Counted from the first letter of the stretch, positions 29,845-38,936 are shown. The stretch: 64,000 nucleotides of DNA from JAMQKA01 sp043951865 (GCF_043951865.1 NZ_JBINJF010000018.1:38991-102990); one strand, 5' to 3'. Program-made: numbers and translations. Notes: a model not told the origin generated them from the sequence alone.

Positions 29845-30315
29845 ATGGACTCCACTGAATACCTACATAAAATGCACGAGCTGGTATTGAACTGGAAGCT
29901 GCGCCTGGTGGTTAGCGCCCTGTTCAGCATGCTGGGACTGGCCATCCTGGTCGGTACACTCAGCGGCTACTTTATGCAAAACTTTGAAGTCCTGGACCAG
30001 ACGATCGTAGGAGTTGCCGTCTTTGTCATTGTTATCCCGATCTACCTGATCGTTGCCGATCTTCCAAAAATTGATGAGCACACCATTGCCGATCTGCTCA
30101 ATAAACAGATCCCCGACCTGGAATACGATACCAAACTCCTGCTCATGGATGAAGAACAGATGAGCGAAGAGGAAGTAGCTCGTAAGAAGAAAGTCGTTAA
30201 AAAGTTCGCGGATGAAAAGCTCTATCGCTTTCTGCCGACCCAACCAATCCTACAGGCCCTTCTGGTCATGCTTGCCTGTCTTCTGCTTACGGCCGGTATC
30301 CACTTTTACTTGTAG
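29845..30315 (+). CDS. membrane protein of unknown function
   Basis: I do not recognise the family. The 156-residue product has two closely spaced membrane helices (about 22-43 and 52-70) and a third at the C-terminus (about 136-155). Between them is a charged cytoplasmic-looking loop (DEEQMSEEEVARKKKVVKKFADEKLYRFLP). It starts 80 bp after the M14 gene on the same strand and could be co-transcribed. The gene ends just 3 bp before repeat family 2 copy 1. No enzymatic motif was seen. Confidence 0.7.
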   Translation: MDSTEYLHKMHELVLNWKLRLVVSALFSMLGLAILVGTLSGYFMQNFEVLDQTIVGVAVFVIVIPIYLIVADLPKIDEHTIADLLNKQIPDLEYDTKLLLMDEEQMSEEEVARKKKVVKKFADEKLYRFLPTQPILQALLVMLACLLLTAGIHFYL

Positions 30316-30318
30316 GGA

Positions 30319-30427
30319 CCTTTGCAGAAGCTGCTATTTTGTCGGGAGCTGGTTTACCACCGGGCTTATAGACTTTTTAAACAGGAGTGCAACTCCCTCA
30401 GAACGAGCAATTGAGGATTTTACCCGG
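30319..30427 (+). repeat. GGGAGT-core repeat, family 2, copy 1
   Basis: GGACCTTTGCAGAAGC ... TTTTGTCGGGAG ... CAGGAGTGCAACTCCCTCAGAACGAG ... shares its order of blocks with the copies at 40910-41020 and 44461-44580. The core palindrome GGAGTGCAACTCC is at 30384-30396. It lies immediately after a gene stop codon, so it may serve as a transcript end or be a mobile REP-like unit. Confidence 0.75.
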
Positions 30428-30640
30428 ATCCTTCACCAAGAAATTTGTTTGTGAACGGGGTGGAGTAAAAATAACGGCGGAAACGTACATGGGTACGTTG
30501 AGCACACAATTTTTTTCTTCCACAAAGCGCACGGACGAATTTCGCACCCTCAGTTCCCAGTTCATCGGGCAGTGCGACCAGACGGTAAAGCCGCGCTCGC
30601 CTCAAAAAGAAATTCCCCGCGAAACAGCCAATTCATCAAG
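30428..30640 (+). repeat. diverged relative of the 44.2-kb element
   Basis: GGATCCTTCACCAAGAAATT and, 60 bp on, GGTACGTTGAGCA reappear on the opposite strand at 44300-44380, in the same order and spacing range. The rest has drifted. The remainder of this 440-bp gap (to 30755) contains a possible promoter but no ORF that I accept. Confidence 0.5.
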
Positions 30641-30692
30641 TATTCATTTTTGAATTATTTCTTATCTTCTGTTTGAGCAAAATAAAAATTGC

Positions 30693-30718
30693 TGGTTACT
30701 TATTACTTATATTTGTAT
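30693..30718 (+). promoter_or_regulatory. possible Bacteroidota-type promoter upstream of the CDF gene
   Basis: TTG (from the ATTGCTGG stretch) and TATATTTG lie 16 bp apart, resembling the -33 TTG / -7 TAnnTTTG promoter of Bacteroidota, though the spacer is short. The -7 element ends about 40 bp before the ATG at 30756. Whether this lineage uses that consensus is an assumption. Confidence 0.35.
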
Positions 30719-30755
30719 CTGAATTTCCGACCGGTCATACACGTTCTTCACTCTC

Positions 30756-31676
30756 ATGGCACATTCGCACGATCACAGTCACGGGCATCACCACCACGGG
30801 GAGGACACCACCGAAGGACGGCTGTGGATCTCCATCTTCCTGAACTTGGTGATCACCATCGCGGAGTTTGTGGGAGGCATTCTTTCCAACAGCCTGGCCC
30901 TGCTCTCCGACGCCCTGCACAACCTCAATGACACCGCCTCGCTGGGAATCAGCCTTGTGGCGCGTAAAGTTTCCCAGAAAGATGCCAACCGGGATAAGAC
31001 ATTCGGCTACAAACGGGCCGAGATTATCGGAGCTTTCATCAATCTGATAACGCTTGTTATCATAGCTCTGTACCTTGTCAAGGAGGGGGTCGAGCGTTTT
31101 TACAACCCGCAGCCGATCGACGGGCTGACGATGTTCATCGTCGCTATTATCGGGCTGATAGGAAACCTGGTGACGGCGGCCCTGCTTTTCAGCAAATCCA
31201 AAGAAAACATCAATATCCGCAGCGCCTATATTCACATCCTTTCGGATGCCTTTTCATCGGTGGGCGTAATTATTGCCGGCTGGCTGATCCTGGAGTACCA
31301 GCTCTACATCATTGACACCCTGTTGACGCTGCTGATCGCGGGCTACATCTTGTGGCAAAGCTATTACATGCTCAAAAAAACGATCAACATATTAATGGAA
31401 AGCACCCCGCGCGAAATTGATATCGAGAAGGTGACCGAGGCGATGAAGTCGACAGCCGACGTGCTGGATATTCACCACCTGCATGTATGGCGGCTGGACG
31501 AGAGCAACATCCTGCTGGAAAGCCACGTCGTCATTGACGAAGACAAACTGGACCAGATGGAACGAATTAAATCGAACCTCAAGGAATTGTTGAAATCCAA
31601 ATACAACATCCGCCACTCCACACTGGAATTTGAATTTGAACCCTGCGAAGATCATGCGGAAATTCCCTGCCACTAA
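30756..31676 (+). CDS. cation diffusion facilitator (CzcD/ZitB-like)
   Basis: The 306-residue product is an inner-membrane metal/proton antiporter that exports Zn, Co, Cd or similar ions from the cytoplasm. It starts with a His-rich tail (HSHDHSHGHHHHGED) that probably binds metal. Six membrane helices follow (about 28-200). The transport-site motifs are present as ALLSDALHNLNDT in TM2 and HILSDAFSSVG in TM5 (HxxxD pairs). The C-terminal cytoplasmic domain (about 210-295) has ferredoxin-like LDIHHLHVW, with conserved His residues for dimer metal binding. It starts the metal-handling region and overlaps the SCO1-like gene start, suggesting one transcript. Confidence 0.95.
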   Translation: MAHSHDHSHGHHHHGEDTTEGRLWISIFLNLVITIAEFVGGILSNSLALLSDALHNLNDTASLGISLVARKVSQKDANRDKTFGYKRAEIIGAFINLITLVIIALYLVKEGVERFYNPQPIDGLTMFIVAIIGLIGNLVTAALLFSKSKENINIRSAYIHILSDAFSSVGVIIAGWLILEYQLYIIDTLLTLLIAGYILWQSYYMLKKTINILMESTPREIDIEKVTEAMKSTADVLDIHHLHVWRLDESNILLESHVVIDEDKLDQMERIKSNLKELLKSKYNIRHSTLEFEFEPCEDHAEIPCH

Positions 31677-32301
31677 GAGGCCTGCTGTTAGCACGAAAAC
31701 CGGGAACCTCCGTTTTATCTCCATTCTGCGGCCGATGCTCCTTTTTTTCGCGTCATTACTGTTTGCCGTCTCCTGTAATCAGCCGGAGGTGATCAGCGAT
31801 CTGGGAGAGAAGTCGTATCCGCTGCTCGACCAGGACAGTACCCGCGTCAACTTTCCGGACGATTTCAGCGGCCAGGTAACGGTGCTGGGCTTTATCTACA
31901 CCAACTGCCCGGATGTATGTCCGGCAATTACCGCAAACATGAAAAATGTCAAAGACCAGCTTGAAGATCCGGAAGATGTTCACTTCATCGGCATTACCTT
32001 CGATCCCGAGCGGGACACGCCCTCGGTTCTCGATCACTATATGGAACAGTTTAAGCTGAATAAGGATCAATTTACCTTTGTAACCGGCGATACCACGACG
32101 ATCGACTCGCTGCTGAGCGACCTGAACATCGTAGCGGAAATTTCTTACCGGAAGACCAGCGATGAAGGTAAAAAGCTCTATTTTATGAACCATACCAACC
32201 GTATTTCGCTGCTGGACAAACAGGGGCGGCTTCGCCTGGAATACAGCGGCAGCTTCTCAAAACCGGAACATATTCTTGAAGGAATAAACCAACTCCGATA
32301 A
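31654..32301 (+). CDS. SCO1/SenC-family copper chaperone lipoprotein
   Basis: SCO proteins deliver copper to, or reduce thiols of, the CuA site of cytochrome oxidase. The product has a thioredoxin fold with the metal-binding C85xxxC89 in NCPDVCPAIT and the distal His in YFMNHTNRI, so the metal site is complete. A lipobox (FAVSC) near residue 40 follows a hydrophobic stretch, so it is probably a membrane-bound lipoprotein. I chose ATG 31654, which overlaps the CDF stop by 23 bp. An ATG at 31630 or an internal one at 31735, directly at the signal peptide, are alternatives. It is followed 6 bp later by the next gene, which supports an operon. Confidence 0.92.
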   Translation: MRKFPATKRPAVSTKTGNLRFISILRPMLLFFASLLFAVSCNQPEVISDLGEKSYPLLDQDSTRVNFPDDFSGQVTVLGFIYTNCPDVCPAITANMKNVKDQLEDPEDVHFIGITFDPERDTPSVLDHYMEQFKLNKDQFTFVTGDTTTIDSLLSDLNIVAEISYRKTSDEGKKLYFMNHTNRISLLDKQGRLRLEYSGSFSKPEHILEGINQLR

Positions 32302-32307
32302 CCCGAC

Positions 32308-32730
32308 GTGAGGGCCTTTCGCGCATACCGACTCTTCGACCTCCTCAAGGGAGTCCTCCTGCCCTTGATGACGGTAGTGCTGCTGGGCTCGCAATTCCCC
32401 CTGTCACCTCATTGTTATGAAGCGCTGTTCTCCGCTCCCCATTCCGTCCACCAGGCCTGCATGATGGACGGAGTTTGCATGACCAGTGGTTCGGGCGGCA
32501 TGGCCATGCATTGCGATTGCCATGAGAACAACGGCAACCCCCCGTTCTACTGTTCGTGCGACGCCTCCGGCAAGCAGCTTATTTCCGGCGTTCAGATCTC
32601 CAAAGTGCTGCTGCCCTCAATTGCCGGCGCCGACCATACACTTGATTTCACAATCCATACAGATCCAGCCACCACATTTGCCACTCAATTCTGTTTAAAG
32701 GATATTTTCCATCCTCCGCAGTTTTCTTGA
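32308..32730 (+). CDS. small Cys/Met/His-rich exported protein
   Basis: The family is not one I can name. The 140-residue product starts at GTG (32308), 6 bp after the SCO gene. It has a hydrophobic N-terminal segment (about 12-28) and then a Cys-rich middle: CYEALF, HQACMMDGVCMTSGSGGMAMHCDCHENN and FYCSCDAS. Seven or more Cys, several Met and His suggest copper or other soft-metal binding in the periplasm. It is followed directly by the TonB receptor gene. A protein of similar size and make-up lies upstream of the RND pump at 49385, so this may be a class of small accessory proteins that precede metal transport genes. Confidence 0.65.
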   Translation: MRAFRAYRLFDLLKGVLLPLMTVVLLGSQFPLSPHCYEALFSAPHSVHQACMMDGVCMTSGSGGMAMHCDCHENNGNPPFYCSCDASGKQLISGVQISKVLLPSIAGADHTLDFTIHTDPATTFATQFCLKDIFHPPQFS

Positions 32731-32828
32731 TTCGACCCCTGCACTACAACTAAATCGAATCATTCTCTCCCGCCGGCGTTCTTTGCCCCGGCCGGGTGAA
32801 ACCATTGCTAAACTCCAAGGAGGATTTT

Positions 32829-35168
32829 ATGCATTATCTAAACCGAATCCCCGTTGTGGCATGCCTGTATATGATTTTATTTTTACCTGCCGCAATGTTT
32901 TCCCAGTCAACCGGTTCTGTCAGCGGAACCGTGACAAGTCAAAATGACCAGAGTCCCGTAAGCGATGTCAACGTTTTCATCCCGAACACCACCTTCGGAA
33001 CTACCACTGATAACAACGGGGCGTTCACCATCAGCAACCTGCCGGCTGGAACCTATACCCTAAAAGCAACTTTTATAGGATTTGAGCCCGCCCGCAAAAG
33101 GGTAACCATAACGGCCGGCACGACCACCGAAGTGGCATTCTCACTAGCAGAGGTCTCCTATGAACTTTCCGGCATAGCGGTGCACTCCCTGCGGCCCGAC
33201 CTGGAACCCAAAAATGAGCTGGAGGACCAGCAGGTCCGGGAAGCCAATCCCAGGGATTCCGGGGAGCTGCTGCGCGTGGTGCCCGGTGTGGATGCGGTAC
33301 GGCGCGGGCCGATCGGGCTCGATCCCGTCGTCCGCGGGTTACGGGAAACCGAAGTGGGTACCTACCTGGACGGCACCCGCATCTTTCCCGCGGGACCGGC
33401 ACGGATGGACTCCCCGCTCAGCCATCTCGACCCCAGCGCCATACAGTCGATGCAGGTCGTCAAAGGTCCTTACGCCCTCACGTGGGGAGCCGGCAACCTG
33501 AGTGCCATCCGGGTGGAAACCAACGACCTTGCCAACATCGCACCGTATACCACCCACGGGAGGATATCCTCGGGTTTCGACAGTAACTACAACGCCCTGG
33601 AAGGTACCGCCACCGTATCCGGGAAACGCGACAAGCTTGGATACTGGTTAAATACCGCCTGGCGGCAGGGAGACGATTTTGAAGACGGAAACGCCACGTC
33701 TATTCCGGCCGATTTCCTCTCACGCGAAGTACGGGGAAAAGTAAGCTATGCAACCTCCCAAAATGGACGAATCACTGCCGGAGGGGGCTACCAAAACCAG
33801 CGAAATATCGACTACCCGGGACGACTCCTGGATGCCGACTATTTTAATTCCTACAACACCTCCCTGGCCTGGAACTGGCAACAGAGCAGCGGCATTCTGC
33901 AGTCTGCCGAAATTAAAATATACTACAACTACGTAGATCACGGCATGGACAACGACAGCAAGCCGACTGCCATGCCGATGGAAGGGCGCATGCCCCCCTT
34001 TGCCCTCGACGTGGATGTGGACGCCTCGATAGGAGTGGCCGGCGGACGTGCAGCAGTTCACCTGGTTCCGGCTGATTTCTGGAACCTGGAAGTGGGAGCA
34101 GATCTCTATTCGGCCAACCGCAACGCCGTTCGAACCATCAGGCGGCGAGACAACGGCATGCTTATGTTCGAAGACCAGATGTGGCCCGACGCCACAATTA
34201 CGGATGCGGGTGTGTTTGCAAGGGCAGAACACCATTTCACCCGTATATTTTCGGCCGCGGGAACGGTACGGGTCGATTTTGTGAGTGCCACCGCCGCAAG
34301 CTCCCGTATATCTGATTTTTTCAGGGAACAGGTTTCTGCCGAACTCGATCACACCGAAATGAATCTGAACGGCGCATTTACACTGAGCGCCAACCCCAAT
34401 GAACACTGGGTGATATCGGCGGGCATCGGATCGGCAGTGCGAACAGCGGACGCCACCGAACGCTATTCTGACCGGATCCCCGCCTCAAAAGCGCAAACCA
34501 GCGCCGAATTTACGGGCGACCCCGGCCTCCGGCCAGAGCGCAGTACCCAGGTCGACCTGTGGATCGAAAGTCATTACCCAAAATGGGCCTTTTCCTTTAA
34601 CGCGTTCATCCGCTTCATGGATGACTATATCACGATTCGGGCGACGGACCTCCCCAAGCGGCTGCCCTTGAGTCCCAATACCGTATACCAGTATCAAAAT
34701 GGGAAAGCCACATTTTGGGGACTGGAATCCTCTGTGGCCTACCGCTTTGTCCCGAGCCTGAAAACCGAAGTCTCGGCCCGGTACCTGTGGGGGGAAAACC
34801 GAACGGCTAAAGAACCGGCACTGGGCGTCTCCCCGTTTGGCATCGATACCCGCCTGCGATACGAAAACGAGGGGAGTCAATTTTTTGCGGAAGGCGTCCT
34901 GCATATCGTTTCTGAACAGGACCGTGTAGCGACTTCCCTCGGAGAACAGCCCACCCGGGGATATACTACCGCAGACCTGAAGGGCGGAATCGATATACTC
35001 CGGAAACTCAGCCTGCAGGTCGGTATCAATAATATTTTTGACACCCGGTACGTGAACCACCTGAATGCCAACAATCCATTTGCCGGTATGATGATGGCAG
35101 AATATGCAGGCAAGCGCATCCCTGAGCCGGGACGTGTCATTTTTATCGACCTGAATTACACCTTTTGA
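32829..35168 (+). CDS. TonB-dependent outer-membrane receptor, probable copper uptake
   Basis: The product (about 779 residues) has a signal peptide ending AMFSQ and a carboxypeptidase-regulatory-like beta domain (about 30-110). A plug domain follows (about 135-240; VVPGVDAVRRGP, RGLRETEVGTYLDGTRI, QVVKGPYALTWGAG), then a 22-strand barrel ending in LNYTF. I chose the ATG at 32829 because AAGGAGGA lies 4-5 nt before it; the upstream GTG at 32796 lacks one. TonB receptors import substrates across the outer membrane. A Met-rich stretch (TAMPMEGRMPP) in the barrel and the SCO and PCu(A)C neighbours suggest copper, as in OprC/NosA-type receptors. The metal assignment is inferred from context. Confidence 0.9.
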   Translation: MHYLNRIPVVACLYMILFLPAAMFSQSTGSVSGTVTSQNDQSPVSDVNVFIPNTTFGTTTDNNGAFTISNLPAGTYTLKATFIGFEPARKRVTITAGTTTEVAFSLAEVSYELSGIAVHSLRPDLEPKNELEDQQVREANPRDSGELLRVVPGVDAVRRGPIGLDPVVRGLRETEVGTYLDGTRIFPAGPARMDSPLSHLDPSAIQSMQVVKGPYALTWGAGNLSAIRVETNDLANIAPYTTHGRISSGFDSNYNALEGTATVSGKRDKLGYWLNTAWRQGDDFEDGNATSIPADFLSREVRGKVSYATSQNGRITAGGGYQNQRNIDYPGRLLDADYFNSYNTSLAWNWQQSSGILQSAEIKIYYNYVDHGMDNDSKPTAMPMEGRMPPFALDVDVDASIGVAGGRAAVHLVPADFWNLEVGADLYSANRNAVRTIRRRDNGMLMFEDQMWPDATITDAGVFARAEHHFTRIFSAAGTVRVDFVSATAASSRISDFFREQVSAELDHTEMNLNGAFTLSANPNEHWVISAGIGSAVRTADATERYSDRIPASKAQTSAEFTGDPGLRPERSTQVDLWIESHYPKWAFSFNAFIRFMDDYITIRATDLPKRLPLSPNTVYQYQNGKATFWGLESSVAYRFVPSLKTEVSARYLWGENRTAKEPALGVSPFGIDTRLRYENEGSQFFAEGVLHIVSEQDRVATSLGEQPTRGYTTADLKGGIDILRKLSLQVGINNIFDTRYVNHLNANNPFAGMMMAEYAGKRIPEPGRVIFIDLNYTF

Positions 35169-35184
35169 ACCTACAACAACAATC

Positions 35185-35655
35185 ATGATACCATTTCGCA
35201 CAATCCTGGTCTTCAGCTTGACGATGATAATAACCTGCTCATGTACTTCCGAAGAAAAGGAACGGGCCAACGCCCCGGCGCTTCCCGGCGACCGGATCGA
35301 AATTCGCGGCGCGTGGGCACGACCGGCCAACCCGGGTATGATGGGCGGAGCGTACCTGACTGTTGCCAACGGCACCAAACAGGCCGACACGCTCATCGGG
35401 ATTACCACGGATATTGCAGATACGGCCGAAATTCATGAATCCTATTCCCGGTATGACGGGATCTCAGGGATGCGCCCCGCCGGTCCGCTCCCCATTAAAG
35501 CAGGTTCCGTACTGGAGATGAAACCCGGCGCATTTCACATTATGCTTATGGAGGTGAACAAAACCTTGGCGGCCGGTGATTCTATTTCCGCAACCCTCCA
35601 TTTTAGCCGGAGTGGCAGCCTGAACGTTCAAATTCCGATCCGGCAAAAACAGTAG
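35185..35655 (+). CDS. PCu(A)C-type periplasmic copper chaperone lipoprotein
   Basis: PCu(A)C proteins bind Cu(I) in the periplasm and pass it to SCO or to cytochrome oxidase. The 156-residue product has a lipobox (ITCSC, Cys near residue 20). Its single domain has the copper ligands in the usual order: His in AEIHESYSR, Met in DGISGMRP, and His-x-Met in GAFHIMLMEV. This matches the H-x(n)-M-x(about 21)-H-x-M pattern. It starts 17 bp after the TonB receptor stop. Together with the SCO protein, the receptor and the Cys-rich protein it forms a plausible copper uptake and cytochrome-oxidase supply unit. Confidence 0.92.
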   Translation: MIPFRTILVFSLTMIITCSCTSEEKERANAPALPGDRIEIRGAWARPANPGMMGGAYLTVANGTKQADTLIGITTDIADTAEIHESYSRYDGISGMRPAGPLPIKAGSVLEMKPGAFHIMLMEVNKTLAAGDSISATLHFSRSGSLNVQIPIRQKQ

Positions 35656-35832
35656 TCCACAGCAACGGAGGAATTATTTTTTAGGAATCCCTGGTGAGGC
35701 GGAAACAACCGTTGCTACGTTTCCGCCTCAATCCCGGATATGGTCTCCATCAACATTTGCAGGAACGTTGGTTTCAGCAAAGGATGTTTCCCTTGTACCA
35801 ACAAACCATAAAACAGAAAAGAGAGGTATTTT

Positions 35833-36432
35833 ATGAGTGGAAAAAAGATTTTGCAAATTGTCGGCGATTTTGGTGAAGATTATGAAATCATGGTCCCCTT
35901 TCAGGCACTGCAGATGGTCGGTCACACCGTGCACGCCATCTGTCCTAAAAAAAAGTCCGGTGAAACGGTAAAGACCGCCATTCACGATTTTGAAGGAGAT
36001 CAGACCTACACCGAAAAACCGGGACATAATTTCGCCCTCAACGCCACTTTTGATGAAATTGATCCGGCCGATTACGACGCCCTGCTCCTTTCCGGGGGAC
36101 GCGCCCCTGAATACCTGAGGCGTGAAGAAGGGGTGCTCGATATCGTCCGCCACTTCGCTGAACAGGACAAACCGATTGCGGCCCTGTGTCACGGCCTCCA
36201 AATTTTATCGGCCGCAGGCGTAGTGAAGGGAAAAACGCTAACCGCCTATCCCGCCGTCGGACCCGAGATGGAGTTGGCCGGTGCCAACTACAAAGATGTA
36301 GAAGCCACGGAAGTGGTCGTTGACGGCAACCTCGTGACCTCACCCGCATGGCCGGGCCATCCCAAATGGCTGGCGGCATTCCTGGAAGTGCTGGGCACAA
36401 AAATAACGCATGAAAGCGCGGTAACAGCTTAA
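35833..36432 (+). CDS. DJ-1/PfpI family protein
   Basis: The 199-residue product has the DJ-1/PfpI fold, with the nucleophile Cys119 in [12 protein letters not shown] and the upstream glycine-rich strand [14 protein letters not shown]. An acidic residue in the N-terminal [12 protein letters not shown] region is placed to tune that Cys. Family members act as chaperones, proteases or glyoxalase/deglycase enzymes; the exact activity cannot be read from sequence. A Shine-Dalgarno-like GAGAGG precedes the ATG. A good terminator follows at 36446, so it is a single-gene unit within the metal region. A redox or stress role is likely. Confidence 0.88.
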   Translation: MSGKKILQIVGDFGEDYEIMVPFQALQMVGHTVHAICPKKKSGETVKTAIHDFEGDQTYTEKPGHNFALNATFDEIDPADYDALLLSGGRAPEYLRREEGVLDIVRHFAEQDKPIAALCHGLQILSAAGVVKGKTLTAYPAVGPEMELAGANYKDVEATEVVVDGNLVTSPAWPGHPKWLAAFLEVLGTKITHESAVTA

Positions 36433-36445
36433 CATATCGGTTCAG

Positions 36446-36491
36446 CTCCTCTTGTCGGCATCGTTTAATTCCGGCGGGAGGAGTTTTTTTT
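36446..36491 (+). terminator. intrinsic terminator after the DJ-1/PfpI gene
   Basis: A 13-bp stem (CTCCTCTTGTCGG with CCGGCGGGAGGAG, three G-T pairs) encloses a 12-nt loop and is followed by eight T residues. It separates this gene from the DUF3124 gene. Confidence 0.85.
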
Positions 36492-36649
36492 ACCAACGTT
36501 TTAACCAGTGCATCCTCAGACGGACGCAAAGTCACAATATACCAGCAACGTGCAAGGCTAACCCGGATATCTGACCTGTTCACTTGATTGCGATCACCTC
36601 TATTTCGTTATTACAATTTCACACGATCCCAAACTTTGCTGGCCATCTC

Positions 36650-37234
36650 ATGAAGAACAACAACCTGCGATCACTCACTACCAGTATTATCGGCACTGCG
36701 ATGTTTTTGATATTTCTGGGCTGTAGCGCATCGGAGGACTCCCCTTCAACGAGCGAGACGAGCCTGAATCCCGACTCCTCTTCTGATCAGCATTTCGCAG
36801 CGGAATCATTTGTAAATTTTAGCAGCGATGCAGTCGATGGCGCGAATGTTTATGTACCGGTGTATTCCCACATCTACCAGATGAACCAACAAAAAACATT
36901 TAACCTGACGACCACGCTCAGCATCCGCAATACCGATCTCCAGGAGCCTGTCATCCTCAAAAAAGTATATTATTATGACTCCCAGGGAGGGCTGGTCCAC
37001 CGGTACCTGGATGAACCCCGCAAAGTTCCCGCCCTTTCCTCGATCTCTTTTGTTGTTGAGGAAGAGGACCTTCGGGGCGGCGTTGGGGCAAACTTCCTGG
37101 TGCTTTGGGAAGCGATGCGGCCCGTCAACGAACCTGTCATCGAGGCGGTCATGATCAGCACCTCGCAACAGCAGGGTATTTCATTTGTGAGCGAAGGCCG
37201 CGTTATCAATTCCGTAGATCGTTCCGGCCCATAG
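36650..37234 (+). CDS. DUF3124 family lipoprotein
   Basis: The product (about 194 residues from the ATG at 36650) has a lipoprotein signal (MFLIFLGCSAS, Cys near residue 25) and a Ser/Thr-rich spacer. The DUF3124 domain follows, recognised by VYVPVYSHIYQ, TTLSIRNTDLQEPVILKKVYYYD and FLVLWEA. Its function is unknown. I prefer the ATG at 36650 over that at 36584 because it places a basic KNNNLR segment right before the hydrophobic stretch. The FetA/FetB-like ABC genes follow 58 bp later on the same strand, so a link to iron export is possible but unproven. Confidence 0.85.
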   Translation: MKNNNLRSLTTSIIGTAMFLIFLGCSASEDSPSTSETSLNPDSSSDQHFAAESFVNFSSDAVDGANVYVPVYSHIYQMNQQKTFNLTTTLSIRNTDLQEPVILKKVYYYDSQGGLVHRYLDEPRKVPALSSISFVVEEEDLRGGVGANFLVLWEAMRPVNEPVIEAVMISTSQQQGISFVSEGRVINSVDRSGP

Positions 37235-37292
37235 GAAACCGCACCTCCGGATGTCAGATATGTGATACCGGTCAAGTAGAATTACCTGAAAA

Positions 37293-37919
37293 ATGTCGAT
37301 CGTCACCTTTAACCGGATTGCGTTTGGATACAATGGAGAGGACGACCTGCTCTTTCACGATTTCTCACTATCCGTAGGAAAGGGTGAGAAGATCGCCATA
37401 AAATCTGATTCGGGAACCGGCAAAACCACCCTGCTCCGCCTGCTTTTGGGCTTTGAGCAACCTGTTTCCGGTGAAATTCGATTTAATGGGACCGCGATCT
37501 CAGAGAATAACTATACTGAAATTCGCAGAGCCACCGCCTGGCTTCCACAAGATCTGAATATAGGCGACGGAACGGTAAAACAGATATTACAACGACCGTT
37601 CGAATTTGTTCACAACAGGAACAGGATGCCGGAAACGGACCAGGTACGGTTAATACTTGAAGAGCTCTCGCTCTCACCGGGCCTGTTGGAAAAACCACTG
37701 CGCGATCTCTCCACAGGTCAGCGGCAGCGCGTGGGACTGGCTCTTTGCCACCTGCTGGACCGCCCCCTGCTGCTGCTCGACGAACCGACCTCGGCACTCG
37801 ACCGGTCCTCCAAACAAAAAGCCGCGAATCTGCTTCTTTCTGATCCCAATAAAACGGTTATTTCCACGACACATGACCCGTTTTGGCTGGAGCTGTGTGA
37901 TGAAATTATAGAATTATAG
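37293..37919 (+). CDS. ABC transporter ATP-binding protein, FetA/YbbL-like
   Basis: The 208-residue product has one ABC ATPase domain. Signature LSTGQRQRVGLAL and Walker B LLLLDEPTSALD are standard, followed by ISTTHD with the switch His. The Walker A is unusual: residues 38-45 read SDSGTGKT, with Ser replacing the first Gly of GxxxxGKT. The catalytic Lys and Thr remain, so activity may be retained. With the UPF0014-type permease downstream it resembles FetA/FetB, which in E. coli exports iron and helps resist peroxide. The product is short at the C-terminus. The permease starts 144 bp downstream, after a stretch of GAATT-type words. Confidence 0.88.
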   Translation: MSIVTFNRIAFGYNGEDDLLFHDFSLSVGKGEKIAIKSDSGTGKTTLLRLLLGFEQPVSGEIRFNGTAISENNYTEIRRATAWLPQDLNIGDGTVKQILQRPFEFVHNRNRMPETDQVRLILEELSLSPGLLEKPLRDLSTGQRQRVGLALCHLLDRPLLLLDEPTSALDRSSKQKAANLLLSDPNKTVISTTHDPFWLELCDEIIEL

Positions 37920-37942
37920 AATTGTGGAATTGTGGAATTGTT
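37903..37942. repeat. short GAATTGTGGAATT tandem words
   Basis: TATAGAATTATAGAATTGTGG repeats with small changes (ATTATAGA, then GTGGAATT twice), starting inside the last codons of the ABC ATPase gene and extending beyond its stop. It resembles the GAATTAGGAATGA words at 57643 and 63751. Confidence 0.45.
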
Positions 37943-38062
37943 GCCACATGAAGACAGATCGAATGGGTCTGTCATATTAGGCGGCAAAGTCCAATGGGGA
38001 TGGATTCGACACGACTCTGAAAGATGAGATTAAAAAATAATCAGAAACATTGATCCTGCTTA

Positions 38063-38854
38063 ATGGAGATAATTGAACTCGGCTGGTGGCAACTGGCCAT
38101 TGGCTTTCTGATCCTGGTAATTCCGGCGTTTATCTTATGGCGATATAACACCGGGCTCAACAGAAAACTGGCTGTCGCCACCGTGCGGATGACCCTGCAG
38201 CTGCTTTTCGTGGGATACTACCTGGAGTTTCTTTTTGAACTGGACAACGCCTGGATCAACATGGCCTGGATACTGGTGATGGTGGGCGTAGCCGATTTTG
38301 CCACGATCGATCGCAGCGAGCTCAACCGAACCTGGAAACTGGTTCTGCCGATCTTCGGAGCCACGTTTTTTGGTATTATCCTGATCGACCTGTTTTTCCT
38401 TGAACTGGTGATTCAACTCCCAACATTCCTGGCGGCCCAGTATACGATCCCGGTCACCGGCATGGTACTCGGCAACTGTCTTCGCAGTAACGTCATCGGC
38501 ATCAACGATTTCTACTACAGCCTGAAGGAGCAGAAAGAGCGCTACCAGTTTTACCTGGCCTGCGGAGCCACCCGGCATGAAGCGCTGTTTCCATTCTTCC
38601 AGCGGGCCCTCAAGCGCTCCGCCAATCCCACACTGGCCACCATGGCGACCATCGGCCTCGTATCGCTGCCCGGCATGATGACGGGACAAATTCTAAGTGG
38701 CAGCTCACCGATGACGGCGATCAAATACCAGATTATGATCATGCTGGCCATCTTTTCCGGGACTGTACTTTCGGTGTATTTTGGGATCTGGTTCTCCAAC
38801 TATTTTGTATTCCGAGAGAATGACATGCTGGATGAATCGATCCTGAAAAATTAA
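38063..38854 (+). CDS. ABC transporter permease, FetB/YbbM (UPF0014) type
   Basis: The 263-residue membrane protein has seven or so predicted helices. It carries the UPF0014 markers AVATVRMTLQLLFVGYYLEFLF, GMVLGNCLRSN and GLVSLPGMMTGQILSGSSPMTAIKYQ, which define the FetB family. In E. coli the FetA/FetB pair exports iron and its loss raises oxidative sensitivity; the same role is likely here but not tested. The region LACGATRHEALFPFF is the coupling segment that meets the ATPase. The cognate ATPase is the gene just upstream. A stretch of 287 bp without a gene follows. Confidence 0.93.
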   Translation: MEIIELGWWQLAIGFLILVIPAFILWRYNTGLNRKLAVATVRMTLQLLFVGYYLEFLFELDNAWINMAWILVMVGVADFATIDRSELNRTWKLVLPIFGATFFGIILIDLFFLELVIQLPTFLAAQYTIPVTGMVLGNCLRSNVIGINDFYYSLKEQKERYQFYLACGATRHEALFPFFQRALKRSANPTLATMATIGLVSLPGMMTGQILSGSSPMTAIKYQIMIMLAIFSGTVLSVYFGIWFSNYFVFRENDMLDESILKN

Positions 38855-38936
38855 CCGCAGATCTCCACAGATTTATGTTACATACAGTTGAGCTGTCGAC
38901 TCAATCCACTCTCGCTGGGAGACAGGTGTACTGTCG

